Below are positions 60,068 to 64,000 of a DNA stretch of 64,000 bases, piece by piece. Below the pieces are notes generated by a model that ran no database searches, had not been told where the DNA came from, and saw only the letters and a list, made by a program, of their open reading frames with translations. Made by a program: the position numbers and the translations under genes. The stretch comes from Lepturacanthus savala. Taxonomy: Eukaryota > Chordata > Actinopteri > Scombriformes > Trichiuridae. The stretch lies in assembly GCA_030544235.1 (NCBI GenBank), contig CM060478.1, positions 4,833,727 through 4,897,726 on the forward strand, given 5' to 3'. Each line of letters begins with the position of its first letter. Position 1 is the stretch's first letter.

Positions 60068-61959
60068 TAAAATACTTTATAGTAGTGGCAGGATCTTCAG
60101 ATCTTGGCTCAGAATCATCAGATTCAGATTTTCTTCAGCATCAAAGTCATGAGGATGACTGAAGTCTGTACACAGCAACACAAACTCACTGCATCTCCAC
60201 ACACCTGCAGCATGGAAATATAAATAAACAGGCTATAGGCCAAAAACACAAAGATGCAGACACTTTCAAAATGATTCAAATCTGTCTAAAAGTAATAGGC
60301 AAGAGTCCATTTGAACAAATAAACATGTTTTTCTTGCTGGAATTATTCCTCCTGTTCAGTCTGACTATTAGAAGATTTCTCCTAATAGTCACGGACAATT
60401 TAATCCTCAGTCCTTTACAAACTTGTATTCATAAGTTTATCTGAAGTTAATATAAAGCTTTTTAGAGGCAAAATCCCTGATTTGGTTGCTACGTCCCACC
60501 ACAGCCCAACAGGGAAACACACAGAGGGAATTTGATGCTAAAATGATACATAAATGTGTTTGATATCCACTTGATATGATGACCTCAGGCTCAGGATATA
60601 AGCTTCAGATCAACTTTTTAATGCATCTTTGCATAAAATGACTGTGTTGACACACCATGGAAATTTGTCGTCCATTGCTTATACTGAAATTTAAAGATCT
60701 CTTAATATCCATTATTAATAGGAGGAAAAAACACTTTAAACACAATTATCAACCTGTCCTTTAACTTTTATATTGATTTCATCATCAATATGTGCAAAGC
60801 TAAACTTCTGAATATAAATAGCAGTAAAAAAAAGCAACATTTCTAACAACCTGCAGTTAAAGTGGGGTCTAAGTATGATATTAAGATATTAACTTGGAAT
60901 TACAGCTATAATTTCAAAGCAAACTCATGTCCTCGCTCATCTTTTAGATGTTAAAGGTCATGTCTACATCAAGATTTCATTTAAACAACAAGGAAACATG
61001 TGGATTGATCACACAGAGCAGGAGTAATCATCTATATAATAATGATGTAATCAGATTGCACTGACCTGCATATTGGAGATGGATAACACAGAGTAGGGTT
61101 TAATAAAAGTGCAATTTATCTGTCCTAATCTATGGTGAGAGTGTGTGTTTGTGTGTGTGTATGTGTGTGTGGGGGGCAGATATTAATCTGCAGCTATAAT
61201 AAAGGCTAGCGTTGCAGCAGTAACTACCCATGGGGCATCTCTTCCCTGCTGTTGGCAGCATGAGTCATGCTTTAAGCTGGTGGCCTGGTCTAAACTTAGA
61301 CACACACACAGCTTGAATTGGATAGAAATGGCATTATGGCGCTATCAATTCTAGTTCTGTGCTTAGACAGCTTAGATCGATGCGGCTCATCTTGAATCAC
61401 CACAGCCCCTGTTGGCACTTGGTTTTATGAAGCCACTCATCCTCTTGACAACCATCACAGAGCCGCCCTTAAAGGACTTTTGAGAGAAATGGATTCTATT
61501 CAGTTTTTTATTTATTTTTATCTTTTGCAGCATACGTGTGCTCAAAGTCTCACCTTCCAGTTTTTTTTCCAAACAAGCATCAAATCTGCAAGAATCAGAG
61601 TTTCCTGGTCATGTTTTTTCATGATATTGATGCATGATTTTAATTTTTCTTTTATTTTGCTCAATGTCAGATGCTGTTAAAATACAATGTCTGTAGAACA
61701 GGAAACAGCATCCGACCAGTGGGCAAAATAAAAATGACCATGAAGCTCATTGACAATTCATGGCAGTTTCTGAGTCACAGTGTGATCCAGAGACTGGAAC
61801 CAGGCTGGATCTGTTTGATCCAGATCAAATCCATCAATAGTTACTGGCAACATTACTATGAAATACTAAACAGAATGATTTTGGTGTCACCCTTTGGTGA
61901 TAATGTCATAAAATACTATGTAGATTGCTATAAGATTGCTATGTAGATTGTAGATCACT

Positions 61960-62078
61960 CAAATTTAAATATAAATATAAAAAAATATAAAATTTGGATA
62001 AGGATTAAACAAGTGAACACCAAAATGCAAAAAGAAAATCAGGAAGGGGGGGAAATACTTTTTCACACCACTGTACAG
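61960..62078. mobile_element. Tc1/mariner-like transposon end fragment
   Basis: AAGAAAATCAGGAAGGGGGG followed by AAATACTTTTTCACACCACTGTA, a terminus well known to me from fish Tc1-like elements. The opposite end and transposase were not found. Confidence 0.55.
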
Positions 62079-62959
62079 GTCAGACGAGCATCAAGAACCA
62101 TATTAGGTAAAAGAAATTCACCTTCACATAATGAAAGAAGCAGGAAAAAGCCAAAAAAAATGTTGCGTAACAGTAACAAAAAACAATAAAGAGAGCTTTT
62201 AAACTAATGGATCCAACTGAGTCAATCATATATGTGTAGATGTAATGAGATGAAATAAATCTTCAATATTATTGACAGGATAATTATATAGTTTGTGTAA
62301 ATGCATTTGGTTGTTAATGGTGGGATTATTCACACAGTTTACAAAAGACATCTACACAAATGAAATTTCAAAATAAAAGTGGGCGACTGCAACATTTAGT
62401 GCTGTTTTTAGTTATTTAGCTTGAACCAAGCTAGCTAACATCATACCAGTTAGTTTATAGCTTATTGTTAATTTAAACTTCGGACAAAAAAAGGGATTTC
62501 CATCTTTTTCCAAAAAACAAAGATATTCAGTTTAAAATGATATCAAACAGAGAAAAGCAGCAAATCCTCCGACTGAAGGAGCTTAAAGAATGACATAAAT
62601 AAAATAGTTATAATAGCCTCATCATTTCACCACTGGAATAATCTCTGAGCTGTTTCCTGCAGCTCTACAGTCTATGGAGACAAATATAATGAGATTTCAC
62701 TAAAGCACAAACTTCACAGATTGATTTATTTGGTCAAATTTGCTCAAATGTGCACATTTAGCTGAACAGTGCCGCACGTGTCAGGCTGAATTACTTTGTG
62801 CACTAAGAGTAGCTGTATTAAAAGGTTCCAGGGCAGCAGATGGTCCAGGCTTTAGCTCCGTGTTATTCGCTGCTCTAAGAACAACCGACTGTGAGAATAA
62901 TGTTTGTTCAGTCCAGTAATTTCATGCTGTGGGTTGTGTTGAACAAAGCAGAGTCTGTA

Positions 62960-63797
62960 AGTGGTGTCAAACATGCGGCCCGGGGGCCAGAACCGGCCCA
63001 CTGAAGGGTCAGTGAGTATCTTTCAGGGTTCAAGGCTTGGATTTGTAAATGGTTTGTGAGACAGGAGATAACTTCATCTGCTGCTTAAACTTATGGAAAA
63101 ACTCAGACATTATATTGTTGAAAGTGTTTTTTTCTTGTCTTCTCTCCTGTTTTGTAGTCGATTAATTTATGGCTTATACAAATAAATTATTGGATTAGTT
63201 GTTTGGTTCATAAAATGGTGCAAATAGTCGATCAGTGTTTCCCAAAACTGAAGATTCAACCTAAAATGTCTTTTTTTTGTCCAGACCAACAGTCCACAAC
63301 CCAAAGATCATCAGTTTACTGTTATAGAGACTAAAGAAACCAGGAAATAATCAGAGAAGAGAAGCTGGAACCAGAGAATTTGCACATTTTCTTCTTAAAA
63401 ATGACTCAAATTGATCAAAATTGTTAGTCATTAATGTGATAGTTGGTAACTAATCAATCAATTCGTTTGAGTTTCGTTCGAGTTTCATTTGAGTTTGACT
63501 GTTTATAAAGTCAGAACTTACTTAGTTTCCAACTATTACATTAATCAACTACTCTGATAATCAATGTTGAGTCATTTTTAATAAGAAATTGTCCAAATTC
63601 TCTGGTTCCAGCATCTCAGATGTGATTATCTTCTTGATAAATGACTCAAAATGTGTTGTTTTGTATAAATGTTTAGATTTCTTTACATAAACAGGAGGGA
63701 AGTGTTATTTTCACCTTTATTTTGACTAGTTCAGCCCACTTGAGATTAAAAATGTGCCGAATGTGGCCTATGAACTGAATTGATTTGAACACCTCTG
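62960..63797 (+). mobile_element. hAT-like element, 'GTCAAACATGTGGCC' family (copy 5), interrupted by the other hAT-like family
   Basis: Left end GTGGTGTCAAACATGCGGCC then CGGGGGCCAGAACCGGCCCA. Right end ATGTGGCCTATGAACTGAAT then AACACCTCTG. About 500 bases at 63150-63660 inside it are the 'CTGCAACTAATCGATTAATC' family: a plus copy (63150-63460, with GTCCAGACCAACAGTCCACA) and a minus piece (63515-63660, with GTCCAAATTCTCTGGTTCCA). The nesting shows the outer element is older. Confidence 0.72.
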
Positions 63798-64000
63798 GTC
63801 TATAACACTGCAAACTGTATTTTTAGTCTTTGTGGGGGAGGCAGCTGCTTCACCTGGAATCAACAAATGCAAAAATGTGCGGTTTCAGGTGGTTACTCAA
63901 ACATGTTTGGGTCACGCTGTCAAATCCCCGGTGGGTTACTGTGGAAACGTTTTCCCGCTGGGAGTAAAGATAAAGACCCTGAGGAGTTGCTGGATCATCA

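Larger units (their letters stand above)
57770..62959 (+). other. B3GAT2: Start of B3GAT2 intron 3, no exon seen
   Basis: AT-rich. CACAGGTG-type repeat at 58545-58660. CAATCAATCAATTTTATTTA at 59523-59542 recalls the 3' tail of a fish non-LTR retrotransposon but is not classified further. CA tract at 59981-60064. A Tc1-like end lies at 61960-62078. The last B3GAT2 exon was searched for by eye and not found. Confidence 0.5.

Noticed and set aside
57770..64000. Search for the last B3GAT2 exon
   Set aside because: No stretch encoding a V-L-V-W-H-T-like start with a preceding acceptor was found by eye; not reported as a feature.

Overview
The window looks like vertebrate nuclear DNA, most likely from a ray-finned (teleost) fish. 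It is AT-rich and intron-dominated, with long CA/TG and TA microsatellites. The interspersed repeats are of fish type: hAT-like short elements, Tc1-like fragments, a DANA/mermaid-type tRNA-derived SINE, a Harbinger-type MITE and CACTG-ended elements. No bacterial-style gene organisation is present.

The main gene is B3GAT2 (GlcAT-S, beta-1,3-glucuronosyltransferase 2) on the + strand. A GC-rich, CpG-island-like 5' region (about 6.85-7.95 kb) holds the 5'UTR and coding exon 1 (7412-7948: signal anchor, stem and the first half of the catalytic domain, including the DDD motif). Intron 1 is about 37.8 kb. Exon 2 is 45771-45915, intron 2 about 11.7 kb, and exon 3 57621-57769. The exon phases join exactly and encode 277 residues. 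I did not find the short final exon, so it probably lies beyond base 64000.

Inside intron 1, on the same strand, is a unit of about 4.6 kb (26286-30922). It is bounded by short inverted ends (CACTGTAAAAAA / TTTTTTACAGTG) and flanked by TA on both sides. It carries a second multi-exon gene: one C2H2 zinc-finger exon and three C-terminal exons resembling the multicopy fish proteins usually annotated 'sterile alpha motif domain-containing protein 3-like'. The middle of the protein appears to be missing, so this is probably a decayed or internally deleted copy. A 624-bp Harbinger-type MITE with perfect 19-bp ends and TAA target duplications sits in the first intron of that gene. A gene of this family framed by transposon ends is the most interesting feature of the window.

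Region by region: 1-6.8 kb is the repeat-bearing upstream flank. 6.85-7.95 kb is the B3GAT2 5' end. 8-26 kb is intron 1 with Tc1-like, hAT-like and unclassified inverted-repeat elements. 26.3-30.9 kb is the CACTG unit. 31-45.7 kb is more intron 1, including a SINE with a 13-bp target duplication. 45.8-45.9 kb is exon 2. 46-57.6 kb is intron 2. 57.6-57.8 kb is exon 3. 57.8-64 kb is the start of intron 3.
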